From the NCBI GenBank assembly GCA_947034895.1, contig OX344761.1:27106863-27170862 (forward strand): DNA of 64,000 bases. The letters are read 5' to 3'. The notes beneath the pieces were generated by a model. It searched no databases, had not been told where the DNA came from, and saw only the letters and a program-made list of their open reading frames with translations. This DNA comes from Rhytidiadelphus loreus (taxonomy: Eukaryota > Streptophyta > Bryopsida > Hypnales > Hylocomiaceae). How positions within the stretch are numbered: the stretch's first letter is position 1; every line of letters begins with the position of its first letter. This document shows, one piece after another, positions 49,237-61,443 of the stretch. The translations under genes and the position numbers were made by a program.

Positions 49237-49599
49237 CCGAGCAACAAGGGACAATTGAGTGTCGTGTTCCAAACCCTAAAAAATGAGAAGCGCTTTTCTG
49301 GAGTCGCACTAATTGCACCTGGCCTGGACCAGACGGATTAAGGCACGCCCTTGCCCTCGTTGACGACAGAAGTAGAAGGGGTAGGTTGCCTTCAACAATA
49401 ACAAATTGTTAAGAGAAGAAATCAGTGGGGTTGCCTACAAAGTAAGGGAATCAGGGATTACCTCCGAGCTTGCAGTTGTAGTTGCATCCGTCGTGTTTTG
49501 TTTGTGTGTACCGTCTTCCTCGTCAACGAGGTTCATTTCCTGCTCTTCACTTCTCTGCGCCTCCACGACCGCGCTCCTTGTTGTGCGTCTTCTCGCCAT

Positions 49600-50857
49600 A
49601 TTGGTTTCCAGATACTACATCGAACGTGGTGGTGAGATTATTTTTGACACTTATCTACATCGGGGTAATCAGTACCTGATATATAAAAGTACGTATTGCC
49701 ATCCCAAGATACATCAATAGGTATAACAATGGTTGTGGCAATATAAAATTTTGCAAAGACATATTTTTTAAGAAAGAGTATATTTTCTTACAGAATTCCG
49801 CAATTCCCCATGGCCACTGTGATACCTCAGAGGCCTTTCTTTTGGGACATATACAATATGTTGACTCCCTGCAAAGAGATCTCTATGGAAGTCGTCTACT
49901 TGCATTTGAGCACTTGGAGTTCTGTGGCACATCTCGGACTCACACAATAATACATTGTTCTTAATTCTATTTTTCAACCTTTGTAGCTCTCTCCTAGACG
50001 AAAAGAAAAGTTTTTTTCTCTTCCTCCTTTTCCTATAAGTATGCATGATTCCATCACGTGTGCAATCTACCGTAAGCATATGACTAACAGTATATACCCT
50101 CGACCATATTGTTGAATATCAATGCAAAATGGGATACTATTATCAGCTGGAACCATCTTTGAATCCTACATATATCAATCCAATGATATAACCGTAATTG
50201 CTTTTGTGCTACATGCGTTTGATCTATTAATATTCAAATTCATCTCAGGTGTTCATGATTTAAATGGACTAGAGTTTCGTGCTACTATAATTTTTATTTC
50301 CATGTACTTCACAATTGTGTAATTCGATCTATGAAATTGAACATTCCGAATATAGACAGATTGATTGTCACTGCCGTTTGCACTTAATTTTGATTTTAGA
50401 TTGCTGGTGACTGGTGGTACTTTAGGCTGAAACTGCCCAATTGCCGCTGCTTAATTTCGAGAGGGAACGATCTCCTTTACGTAATTGCTGATACTTGGCT
50501 ACAGAGAACTTAAATAATTTAATCATGCTCTTATTACGCCACAAACAAACTAGTAACCTTAATAAAGTTCATTTCAATTGACATTGGTGTTAGTCTCATA
50601 TAATGGATAGGTGAGCGCATTTTCTTAATTACAGCTGCAACCGTTTGTATCGTCGGCGCTTCAAAGTAAATTATATACGGCATCTATATCAATAATGGAT
50701 ATTAATTGCAAATGCTAACAGTGCAAATTCTTTATTATCAAATCCATTTTTTTCCCATGCACTTGCTTTAGTGATGGGCTATGTTAAACCTTTCTTGATC
50801 GTTGCAAAAGTTTAAATCATATTGTTATTGTCCATATTGCTCTCTGATTTCTTAGAA
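49600..50857. other. Intergenic DNA between the ParB/methyltransferase gene and the MULE
   Basis: Probably holds the promoter of the - strand gene at its left end and the left arm of the Mutator-like element at its right end; terminal repeats of that element were not identified. A 103-codon - strand frame (49768-50079) is basic (RKRRKRKK) and looks vaguely coding, but resembles nothing I know. Confidence 0.35.
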
Positions 50858-51964
50858 ATGGCCTCCTTTAGAGCGGATGGCCACGAGGTACCCCTCATAC
50901 TTCCTCTAGGAGATGAAGATTTTGTGGTTGTGTCTGCTCATCTTCTTCATGTACGTTTTGGATTTGCCATGTCTAGTATCTATGTTGAAGAGGAGGTACT
51001 GTCTGAGTCTGGCATTTTGAGAGAGTCAATCCATATTCAAAACATGGTAGTTGATGACAATCATGTCTGGCATTTTCGTCGAGGGCGCTTTCGAGCTTAT
51101 GGTTTACCGTCTGTCATGAGGGTAGACTCCACTCAGATCTTACCTCGGCATTCCAAACATTCTACAGTGGATATGTCTCCTTCCCATCGTGACAACCGAA
51201 ACACTTCTGAACGCGATCATGTTAAGAATGTTGTCACTCCTCTTCCGTTTGTCACTGTAAAGCAGGAACCAAATGATCTTCTCATACATCTCTCGAGTGA
51301 GTCCGAGGGAGAGTCTCCAAACCAACCAATACTTCCTAGTAGAGTCTCTGACGATGCCCTCAAGACATCGTCTAGTTTAAATCTAATGCCTGCTAGTAGT
51401 CTTGCTATATCCACCTACTCACGTCCACCAATATATTCCGATTTTGCATCCGGAATTAGTATTGTTGGTTGCCTACGGAAGCTAGTGTCAATACGTGGTT
51501 CTCGCAACAAAGTAGCTTTGATAGACTATGATGCACTCATCCATCACAAGGTGCAATACCTTCCTGCACATTTTGATGGAAATGTAGTTTTCGAGTTGCC
51601 TTCTCTTCGAAGCGCTCCATCGTCATCCGCTACAGGAAAGTTGGAGGGCATGGATAAACGGTACGATGGTCACGCTTGGTGTAGGACCATGACGTCTAAC
51701 ATCACCAATCACGATGGCTTAAAGTTTAGAAAATCTTCCTGTGCAGGCCATCTTATCTGTAAGAATTTAGAATGCGACTATTTAAAGCGTTCTTCTCAAC
51801 CGAACAAGACTTAGTGGTGTGGTTTTACTCCTAGGCCATTTTGTATTGGTGCCTTCCCTCCAAAGGATTCTACTCTCCTTTGTAAAATATGCAAATGTCC
51901 GCCTCCATGCATCAATGTCTGTGATACTCGAATCTATTACGTTTTTGGAGATTCTGCAAGCATG

Positions 51965-52214
51965 CATTAGAAGAGAAATGAAGCCTTCAAAGGGCCGTGA
52001 GTTATCTTGGAGCTCCCACGTTTGGGAACTTTGTTCAATTGGAAAAGTTGCATGACATGTAGACTGCTGATGTGGCCGGGACATTGCCACGTCAGCAAAA
52101 AAATTATTAAAAAAAAAAAAAACTTTTTTTTTTTTTTTTAATAAATTTTTTTTTCGGTTCCCAACATGGGGAACAGCCCTGAAACGGCCCTTTCGAGGCC
52201 TCATTTCTCTTCTA
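51965..52214. mobile_element. 250-bp hairpin MITE in the MULE transposase gene
   Basis: Arms begin TAGAAGAGAAATGA on each side and stay similar through AAAGGGCCGT. The centre is a poly(A) run followed by a poly(T) run, so the single strand can fold back. ATG is present at both flanks (51962-51964 and 52215-52217), and removing one copy restores the protein frame (GDSASM then TRACIHF). A 3-bp duplication fits a PIF/Harbinger (Tourist-like) MITE, but the target is not TTA/TAA. Confidence 0.75.
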
Positions 52215-53454
52215 ATGACTAGAGCTTGCATTCATTTCGGAAATCATGTGCATCCAGTAGCTCTTGGAACATGTAGAGAGTCCTTAGGTGTTGTAGCGGG
52301 ACTCATCACTGACAAAGTTTCCAGAACCCCTAGTGCCACTAATTCTGCCATTGCCCTAGCAGCTAGTAAGCAATTTCTTGATAACCACTTGATACACAAC
52401 AGTGAAGGTCCAAAGCAAATGTTGCGAGGGAATTCGTTAGATGATGTGATGAACAAGTTCCAGATACTAAGCTCTCCTAATATCCGAAATGTTATTTCGT
52501 CTTTCCATTCAAGTGGCAAAAGTGGGATAATAGATTGTATCATGAATATGAAAAGGAATTTGAGGTTCGAATACATCCATGACAGTGTCTTTCCTGGTCA
52601 AGGCAAAGAGAAGGTTTATTTGTTTAAGATGCTAGTAGAAGGGCTAGGGAGTGGTGTGGACCTTGTCAATCGGATGCAACCGGGTGGAAATCTCGAGAAT
52701 GCATGGCTCATGTTTGACCATGTCAAGTGGGTTAAAGATTGGACAACCATGGCTTGCCACATTTACGATACATGATGCAGAAAAGTGATGACAATTGTTG
52801 CGTGTGATATGTAATCTGAGGACACAGAGGTTCAATGCATCATGTGGAGATCTCTGAACGGAGTCATGAGACGCAATGGCATTGAGAATCCGAACTTTAA
52901 AGGCTTTATGGCTGACAGTGCTCAAGCAAATTGGAATGCCGTTTGAATTGCCTACGGATCAGGAGATCCTAAAATACAAATGGTGAATCGGGAGCAGATA
53001 TGTCTTTTACATTGGAGTACCTCTTTGCATTGCCACACACAAAAGCTCATCAAGACGGACTTGCAACACCAACATACTCGACTTTGTAAGCAACACAAAG
53101 ACTCCAAATCTATGGACGAAGCCGAGATGCGTTACCTAGCAATACGATTTTGGTGGCTTTCATCTAGAGCAGCCTCAGAAGATGCTATGAGGGAACTAGA
53201 GTTGTGGCTTGCATTTGGGCACATTCAATATCATCAATGGGGCGGGTTTATGCAAATGGTATTTTTTCTACCGTATTTTTTTCATTCTGCAATCTTTTGG
53301 ATGCACCTTTAGTTTACTGAAACAAAAATTGGAGAAAAGATTTCTAACTTGTTTGGGTATCATTTATCATTCTAGGGTATCGGGGATTCTCTCCTCGGCG
53401 CCAAAGGGAGCCCTTCCCGCATAGTAGACAAATCAAAGTTGAATTGTTTCATTG

Positions 53455-56400
53455 CACTATAAGAAACCTGTGTTTTTTTTGACAGCGGGCCCGCAACGTA
53501 GAGTATCCGAGGCTGGACACACTATGTCCAAAGAGATGTCTTTGTGTCTGGAAGATGGTTTGCCATTTCCAACAGATCTGAGTGGCTGTTGCAAGGGACA
53601 GGCCAAAATTTTGATGATAACAACTTCTTGTTTCCACTGACATACCCCTTTCTTTGGACATGCTTGCAGACATAACTATGTCTGCAGTAGTGTCCGTAAA
53701 TATCGGAATTGCCACGTCAGCATCGTTGACCTTCTTTCATCGACTGTATTTTTGAAGTTTTTGTTTTTGTTTAATTAAAAATTTTGCCCGCCATGAAAAA
53801 AAAGAGGGTCAGGTAGTGCCCGGTCTTAAAAAATTGTAGACATGCTGATGTGGCAAGATGGAGGAAAATTTGCTAACATGGCAGAGATTTTGCTCACGTG
53901 GCCTGGCCACGTCAACACAGATTTTGAAGCATTGAACTTAATGTCTTCCCTGTTCCTCCTGACAATATTTGTTGAGACGTCGTGACGCTTGTTTAGATGT
54001 CTCAAAGGACATCTTAATGTCAGTCTAGATGTCAACTGCAGTGTCTTCACATTCTTGGAGACTTTTGTACAAGTACTACGATGTTGACCTTCATGTTTTC
54101 AAAAACCTCAAACTGCCTACTGAAATGTCATGACATCTTTTTAGATGTCTCAGATGACATATGCGTGTTTGTATGGATGTTGCTTGAGATGTCTGACTTA
54201 GCTAGGGACTTCTTGGCAAGCACTACAATGCTCATGCTGATGTTGACAGTAACATGTGAATGTCTTTAGATACTTTGGTTTCATTCTGACATCGTTGTCT
54301 TCTAGCACAGCGATGTTTTGGGGGCATTCATGTGTTCTACTAGTCTACTGAAGAGTGAGCAGCCTGAACAACAAAGTGACCAAATAGGGGAGTACTTCCT
54401 AACAATGGCATTATCCGTTTATATTATCTTATTAAGGCTGCTTTGGAATGCACAACCGTCTTCTTTGTTTCATTTCTATCTAACACACGGTGAGCACTTC
54501 AAGCATTGTAGTATTGTACCTCTAGACTAAGTTCAAGCTAATTTAATGAACAACATGCACCATTCAATTCAAACAGACAAATAGAAATTGTTCATTTCCA
54601 ATATTCCACGTTAATGTATTAAGATGCGTGTACTTCCTACAAAATCATTGCGAGAAAACAAAAGAGTGCATGTGGTGCGCGAGGACTAAGAATGCAACAA
54701 ATATTTTATTGGTTCTTTCATAATCTTTCATGTACTCTGTGCAAAAGATCCCTCAGCTATGTTACCTTTTGGGTGTGCGCAGATACAAATATAGTCCTTT
54801 AATGTCTTCATGTACAGACAATGTAGTGGATCACAAACAAATAACTACTTTACGAGATGCACCGGCAAATGTGTCATAATGTTCAAGAAAGTCGTGCCTG
54901 GGAAACTCCTTCTCATGTAGACATTCTGCATGACAGTGTCCTTCTCTATCTCCTTCACTTCCTTGTCACAAAGTCTTTGGAATACTCTCCTGATTTTTTT
55001 CATAGCCAACTACACATTGTCATCCAAAATGTTTCAAACCACCACCGGTAGAATCTACAACAAAACAGATGCAAGAGCAATAGTTAACTATCCATCTTGA
55101 TATTTACATAGACATTTCTAAATGCACCTAGACATTGACAAAGATATTTGTCACTGCGCAAATGGCATTGGCTGCCTCTGAAGGTCTTTCATAGGACACT
55201 CTTGTGTATGCCAAATCTTGGCATATGATTGCATTGCCGCCAAAAAAGACAGTACTATCAAGTGCGGGCCAATGCAATGTCGTCACTAATATCCTTGACA
55301 GCATGTCCCGTTTCTACGAGCACTTTCACAACAAACTATATATAGTATACTTAGAAATCAGTAAAAATTTGTGCTTTGAAGAGGGGCGTATAGAACGCGC
55401 AATTGTAGGGAGACACTACATTCATTTTACAAAAAACGACAAAGGCAATGGAGACATACAAACATCGGAAGCACTACTTTTGCCATGGACCTGTACATTC
55501 TCTTAGTTGTGGAATTTGCATGACCTAGTACTATTGGAAATAAAATAAACACTTCTAAGGCAATTGATTTTGGTGTGTCTTATTTGTTGCATGAGTACGT
55601 GGTAGTCATGTGCTTACATGTTTTGTAGTTTGTCATCCCTATCGCCTTTGTGAATTGCACTGATATAGTTTGTGAGGGTGCGTAATTGCGTATATTGCAC
55701 ACTATGGCTATGAACTCAGCTTGTTCCTGCGTGGTCAAGATGTAAGGTGCATGTGGCATGTGGAAATCATCATTGCATTGCCTTGGCGCCTACAACCTGA
55801 TTTCCTCACAAATTCCTAGATCCTCGGCATCCACACAATTGCTTAGCTATCGTTCATTGAAAGCAACATCTTCAAAATATTTTCGCATAAATTTTTCTCA
55901 CAATGCATGACATCCAACATGTATTGTTCTAGGAGATCTTGCAAAAGAAAAGGTAAAACATGTCAGAAGTAGAAAAATCCACGTGCATGCCTTACCTTAT
56001 TAGATGTTGTATTAAACAAAAGAATACCTACAAAGACATCGGCTACAGACATCATGTCTAACAATAACATCAGCACCGACGTCCAAACAAACGTTAGCAC
56101 CAACGTCAGCATCGCCTCTTTTCATCCTCTATCATGACTACATTTTTAATATCCCATACCGTTTTTTATTCTTCCCACCACCTTTCTTGTATAAATATAT
56201 TGGCTTCTTCCCTCCCTTTAATCATAATAAGGTGCGTTTAAAGCCTTTATTTTGATCTAACTATCAAATATTGTATATTATGTATGGTAAACTATTTATG
56301 TATATATGATGTATGTATGTATTTAATATTATGTATGATGTATGTATGTATTTTATATTATGCATGATGTATGTATGTATTTTATATTATGTATCATGTA

Positions 56401-57410
56401 TGTATGTATTTTATATTATATATCATGTATGTATATGTTTTATATTATGTACGTATGTATTTTATGTTATGTATGGTGTATATAGTATGGTACAAGTATA
56501 GAATATTATGTACAAAATTTTATACAGTGTTTATATAGAGGGCATCATGATATGGACATGTACATTATGTAAGACATATGATTGTTTTTCTAGACATCAT
56601 GTTGGATAATAAACTACTTTGCTTAACACATGAATGTCAAATCTGATATCATTTTGTACATCAACTATATTGTTTTGGACATTCTATGTTTTCTCTGATG
56701 TTGATGAAATAGTGTAGGAAATGCTCATGGTGACATCGTTGTGTCTAGTTTACTTTGTAGGGATGCAGGCGGAAACGTCCAAAGTCAGTTGCAGGTGTTC
56801 TGTACAGTACACGCTATTGCTTTCAGAGCTACGCCCCATGTCAAAAACAACATCCACAGGGACAACACAAAAGTCATCGACATGTCGCATTCGGTACAAT
56901 GAAAATCAAAGTAGACGTCTCTCTTCACAGTGTACGTGATGAGAACAACGTTTAAAATGACAACATGACGTCATTGCGGATATAGAATGTCTATTGAGAT
57001 GTCTTCACAAACATCCTAGAAGACGACATAATGTTTGTGTGGTAATCATTTATGACATAGTAGCATTCCTTCTAGACCTATTTTCAGGCCCCAAAACAGT
57101 GCCACGTCACACCCAAAAAATAAGCCACGTCGACATGACACGTCACTCACGGGTAATGGATGAAAAAAAATCCGACTTGGCTTCCCACGCTCATGTAGCA
57201 TGACAGATGGCACAATTTCAGAACCCCGTTGACCAATGTTTTTTTTGACATCAAGCCTTGGACATGTGATGTCTGGGCAAATTTTCGATGTTTTTTGCAT
57301 GTCTTAATGAACACAAAAATTTGGATGTCTGATTGGACATGGAGGGACATCACTCCAGACACGAGCATGCAGAATTTGTGTGTCAAAAAAAACACGGGTT
57401 TCTTCTAGTG
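53455..57410. mobile_element. CACTA (En/Spm) element, 3956 bp, non-autonomous
   Basis: Ends are CACTATAAGAAACC (left) and CACTAGAAGAAACC (right, read inward). About 28 of the first 30 bases match between the arms, including a shared TTTTTTTTGACA. A perfect 3-bp duplication TTG flanks it (53452-53454, 57411-57413). Both subterminal regions (about 53.5-54.3 and 56.6-57.4 kb) are packed with GACATC/GATGTC-type short repeats in both orientations, as expected for transposase binding. I see no TNP2-type transposase, so it is a deletion derivative. A TATGTATGTATTTTATATTA tandem repeat fills 56300-56500. Confidence 0.92.
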
Positions 57411-57624
57411 TTGTAACTGAAAATTGTGGTGATACTTTATTTTTATTTTTTTGGTCTTTGATATCATTATTTCATGATTTAAATGTTAAAGAGATGGCGG
57501 ACATGCTGTCATGCAACTTATCTGAAACAATCCATAATAGGTGGTTGCAGTAATCGAGTAATCAGGGTAATGATTTGTTTGCCACCACTTCTGATGATTG
57601 TATCTGAGCTTTCATGCAAATGAC

Positions 57625-59967
57625 TCGGGGGGATCACTCCTTGTAATTAAGGTATACACTTGAGTTAAGAGGGTATTTGATGTGGGGCTATTTATCTTAA
57701 TCATTGCATTTAAGATGACCATATTTTTACATAAAAAGCTAAAAAGGCATATTTCCAATACCCTATGGTTTTTGTAAATTCATTCATGCAAGTTTTTAAG
57801 TGGGGCTATCTTACATATAAAATTTAAATGTCCAATTTTCTCCCACCCCCACTTTTCTTCACAAATTTTCTCTTTCATCTACTGCATCTATATATGGAAT
57901 ATATATTGTGAAACCAACAATAATCAATTGAATTCAAGTGGCAATTTTTAACCCCTAAAGGCCAATTGTCCATTGAATGAATAATTGAAACTCTAGATAG
58001 GTCCCTATGAAGTGAATTTTGGTCAAATGTTTATAAAATTTTGATACAAGATGTGAACATGTATCTTCTTAGTGAAAATATAATTTTTTTTTGCCCTAAA
58101 CTTTTTTGGCAGCCTTTGCAATTTGAACATCTTTGAGGCATCTTTGTAAAAAACTCTCATCAACTATTGAAATTTGGCATTTATGATAAGGTAAACCAAC
58201 TTATGACAGGCAGATTGCCTGGTTTGCCTTGTTGACATATTTAAAATTTTGAAAAAAAAAACTCATATAAAGGCAAACATGAAAAATTGGTAGAACAATT
58301 GAAATTTTATTCTTTTGACAAAGTATGAATTTGTTACAGGATTTTTGAAGTGAACTGGCCAAATGGCTCAAAACAATCTCTAGACTATCCCACAACCATC
58401 AAAAACTATACCCATGGTGGTCATCAAACCACCCAATGTAGTTACAATATTTCCTAACATGGTTGAAATATTTTCGAACATGGACATGACATAAAGGAAT
58501 AAAAAAAGTTAGTTCATGTAATGAATTACACTAGAAAGGGACGAGTTCCTAAAACAGTCTCTAACATCTCCATTACCATAATACAAAACATTGATTTCAG
58601 CCATCAACCTACCTAATGAAGTTTTGCTTACATTAATTAGAAAAAACTTGACACAAATTGATGGAAAACTGTAATGGATCATCTTATAGATGTATGTATT
58701 AGGCACTTGGCCTGTCATGGGCTTGTTTACCTTACTAATAAAATATGTCATACAATTATAAAAAATAATTTAGTTTTCAAATCACATCCTCAAAGGAGTC
58801 AAACTTTATTAGCTATGTTAAGGTGGCTTAAAAAAAAAACTTTTCTTCTTACCTCAAGTCCTATTATCTTGCAATATGTGAAGTCAAAGTTCTTGAAATT
58901 TTTCCCAGATATTCTAAATGTTTGTCTCTAATTTTTAACCATTTGGATTTCAAAATTAAAAAAATCTCATTGTACAAGAAATCATCAAAAAAAGACTAAT
59001 GTATTGCCAATGCATTTAACCTCTTTGCATTGCAAGTTGATTCAAAATTTTCATGAGTGAACTTAACATCATATATTTATGAATAGTCAAAATCCTCATT
59101 TTTGTGTAGACCAAAAATTTTACTCTAAGAGGGCTTGAGGTCTGCTAATTATAGTTTGCAAGAATAAGAATAAAGTTTTTTTTCTCACTTCAAACATTAT
59201 AATTTTTCAATCCACTTGATCAAATGGGCTGAAATTGTTTCCACTCATTTCCATAATTATATTATACACTTTTATACAATTGAAATTCTTTTAAATAATT
59301 TTTTATTTTAGACAATGCATCAAAAATTGGCAATTTTTGGATTTTTCCTCTTTCAAAACACCCTCTAGTTTTTAGGGGTTAATAACATTGAACACTTTAG
59401 ATTTCCTAAAGAAACTATCCCATGAAAATCTCATTCAATACGAGTGTGATCAACACATATAGCTTCAAAGATTAGAGTTAAATGGACTATAAATTCTATC
59501 TTCATATTGTACAATTTTCAATTTGTTGAATCCACTAAAGTAAACCTCCCTATTCATACAATGTGACAATTTTTCCACTTTTAGTTGATGTCTTACATTT
59601 AAATTAAAGAATACTATTTTTTTATATATACATTATAAGTACCATGGCATAATTTTAGTCGACCACTCATTATTGTAGATTTTCTTGACTATGTCTATTT
59701 TATCCATATGAAATTATTTGTCCACATCTATACTCATCATACTATGAAAAATTTGCACGGCTTCTGTTTGTCAAGGCTAACTTATTAATAAAAATTCCTA
59801 TTATATGATGTTTTTACATACCCTAATTTATATATATTAGAGTGTGTAGCATTTCATGAACCCTATAGTAGTTCTACAAATTATATAAAATTTTCCCCCT
59901 TTGAATTAAATGAACCCTATCTTTTAACTCACGTAGTTTTCTAAAAACCGTGAGTGTTCCCCCCGGA
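57625..59967. mobile_element. 2.3-kb TIR element with 9-bp duplication (Mutator-type), in the MULE gene
   Basis: Flanked by a perfect 9-bp duplication GCAAATGAC (57616-57624, 59968-59976). Ends are TCGGGGGGATCACTC (left) and TCCGGGGGGAACACTC (right, read inward). Deleting it and one duplication rejoins the transposase frame exactly (AFMQMT then NYRAF). The element has no transposase and contains a later piggyBac-like insertion (57952-59378). A 9-bp duplication is typical of Mutator-type elements. Confidence 0.85.
57952..59378. mobile_element. piggyBac-like TTAA element, copy 2
   Basis: TTAA flanks at 57948-57951 and 59379-59382. Ends are CCCCTAAAGGCCAATTG (left) and CCCCTAAAAACTAGAGG (right, read inward). 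At 1427 bp it is AT-rich with no transposase. The left 25 bases match copy 1 (TTGTCCATT is shared just inside the end). Confidence 0.75.
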
Positions 59968-61443
59968 GCAAATGACCAATTACCGAGCTTTTCTTAAAGG
60001 CAACGTATCCCAATCAGGGCCATCCAAAGAGGAGTTAAAGTTACGAGGCGCTAGACGAAGCGGAGATCCAAAGAAGATTGCAGAGGCACTTAATGACCTT
60101 CCTAGAGGGGTCGGTGTTGCATCACGTATTCCCCATCTGGAAGGCGAAGAAGTATTTGGTAGCAGTAAGCAGAAGCTTGACCTCCCCATTGGGTCAGATG
60201 ATGACTCCCATCGTCTAGACAAGGTCAACTTCTCTCAGCCCCGAGTACAAACACGATCAACATGTTCACCCACGGTTGCCTCTAATGAAGCAAACATACT
60301 ACTTGATTCTGCCCATGTACCACATGTGACAACCACAATGGAGAGTGACTAAGATACTTCATAGTAGCATATCGCAAGAATTTTGCACAAGTCCAATTGC
60401 AAATGTCATGCGCAACAGAGAAGTTCTAACATCCGTTGTGTTGCCAAAATTGCAAAAGAATCTAAAGGTACTCCAACTCCAACCTACTATGGTAGAAAAA
60501 AACAGTATGGCGGAAACAAGGAGATCATAACCGACTTCTGGTTTTGCCTAGATGACATTGAACGATGTGTACAAGGCTCTAAACGTGGTTGGGTAATTGA
60601 TTGGCCCCAAGTCCCAGATGTGTGGCTTGTACTAACAGGCACTCATTTGACCCGCCAAGAGACGCTGTTGTTGTAGGAGGCTGGTTTCCAGCTACAACAA
60701 CGACTAGCTATGTCCCCTCGACATTTGTTCACCATGTCCAATGTTTTCCAGGCTATCTACTATGATCATCCTAGTCCTTTGTATGCAAACACATATCCAA
60801 CTACTCGAAGGAGCAAGGCTATTCAACGTATTGCAAATGCTCCTACAGCAGAGCACCGCAATAAATGGGAGAGTGATGGTAATGTCAAGGGAACGATCTT
60901 GGGAGTAACCTTGCTCCCCTTCCCCGGACTTGGAGCCATAATTTCCCTTCAATCCGGACTTGAGCCTAAGCAAAAGCTTTATCGCATTACAGTTGGCATG
61001 TATCCAGAGTGCACTTGTCCCGATTTTGTTGACATGGCCGTTTCAGCAATTGGTAGACGCCAGCAGTATGTGCATTGCCAACATCATTATTACTTACTTC
61101 ATTACTTCAGCAAAATGAATTCAGCAAAGGATATGTTTATACATTCTCCAAGCTTCAACTTCAATGAAGTGAAGCTTCTTCTTACAAAGGCCGGTATCAT
61201 CAAAGTTTCGGAGGATAGTCTTCAACATGTTTAGAAGTCCACCAATTCCTAAGTAATTGGTGTTAATGATTAAAGGACTGTAGACTAAAGTTAGATGTAT
61301 AGCTTTAGAAGTACCAATTTCTATTCAGACAAATACTATAATTTCTTGAAGTATTCAATACAGCCTATTTTCAATCTCAATTTTCATTTTCAGCTATGTT
61401 ATTTGTTAGCCTTTCACAATATATACTTTTATTACTATAAGCA

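Larger units (their letters stand above)
39645..49599 (-). pseudogene. ParB-like / DNA methyltransferase-like fusion gene with exon cassettes, broken by nonsense codons
   Basis: Main exons (- strand): 49599-49462, a split exon 49275-49237 plus 45485-45445, cassettes (44.5-45.4 kb), 44456-44306, 44013-~43378, 43342-43094, 43003-42809, 42723-42493, 42383-42148, 42041-41351, 41258-~40930, 40665-40386, 40274-40067, 39915-39645. The exon at 44013 carries a ParB-like core (FFVCDGNHRLLAW) after a helical lead. The exon at 42041 has a Lys-rich coiled coil. The exon at 41258 has DLIIADMPENFP, placed like methyltransferase motif IV. 40665-40067 gives VVMDCTAATG then IIALEED, placed like motif I (SAM site). 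Motif IV before I is the order of beta-class N4/N6 DNA methyltransferases. DPPY-type catalysis is degenerate (ADMPEN). In-frame stops: TAG 45471, TAG 42709, TGA 42261, TAG 41885, TAA 41642. The gene is dead here, though frames and splice sites are largely kept. Domain calls are by motif. Confidence 0.6.
50858..61234 (+). pseudogene. Mutator-like transposase gene with SWIM zinc finger, broken
   Basis: After the insertions are removed, one frame runs from ATG 50858 to the stop at 61232-61234. Exon 1 ends at 53258 and the next begins about 57494; the CACTA element sits in this intron. Recognisable parts: a Cys-rich block (KICKCPPPCINVC, just before 51965); a catalytic-like segment with KVMTIVACDM and FKGFMADSAQANWNAV (about 52790-52950); the FWWLSSRAA helix (about 53150); and a SWIM finger near the C-terminus (C-T-C near 61010, then C-Q-H) with YRITVGMYPEC. 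MULE transposases have this DDE-plus-SWIM layout. In-frame stops: TAG 51812, TGA 52773, TAA 52812, TGA 52944, TAA 57551, TGA 57605, TAA 60350, TAG 60362, TAG 60365, TAG 60674. The exact MULE subfamily is uncertain. Confidence 0.75.

Noticed and set aside
49768..50079. Basic 103-codon - strand frame
   Set aside because: No known motif, no splice context, and it lies just beyond the first exon of the ParB/methyltransferase gene; kept only as a remark.
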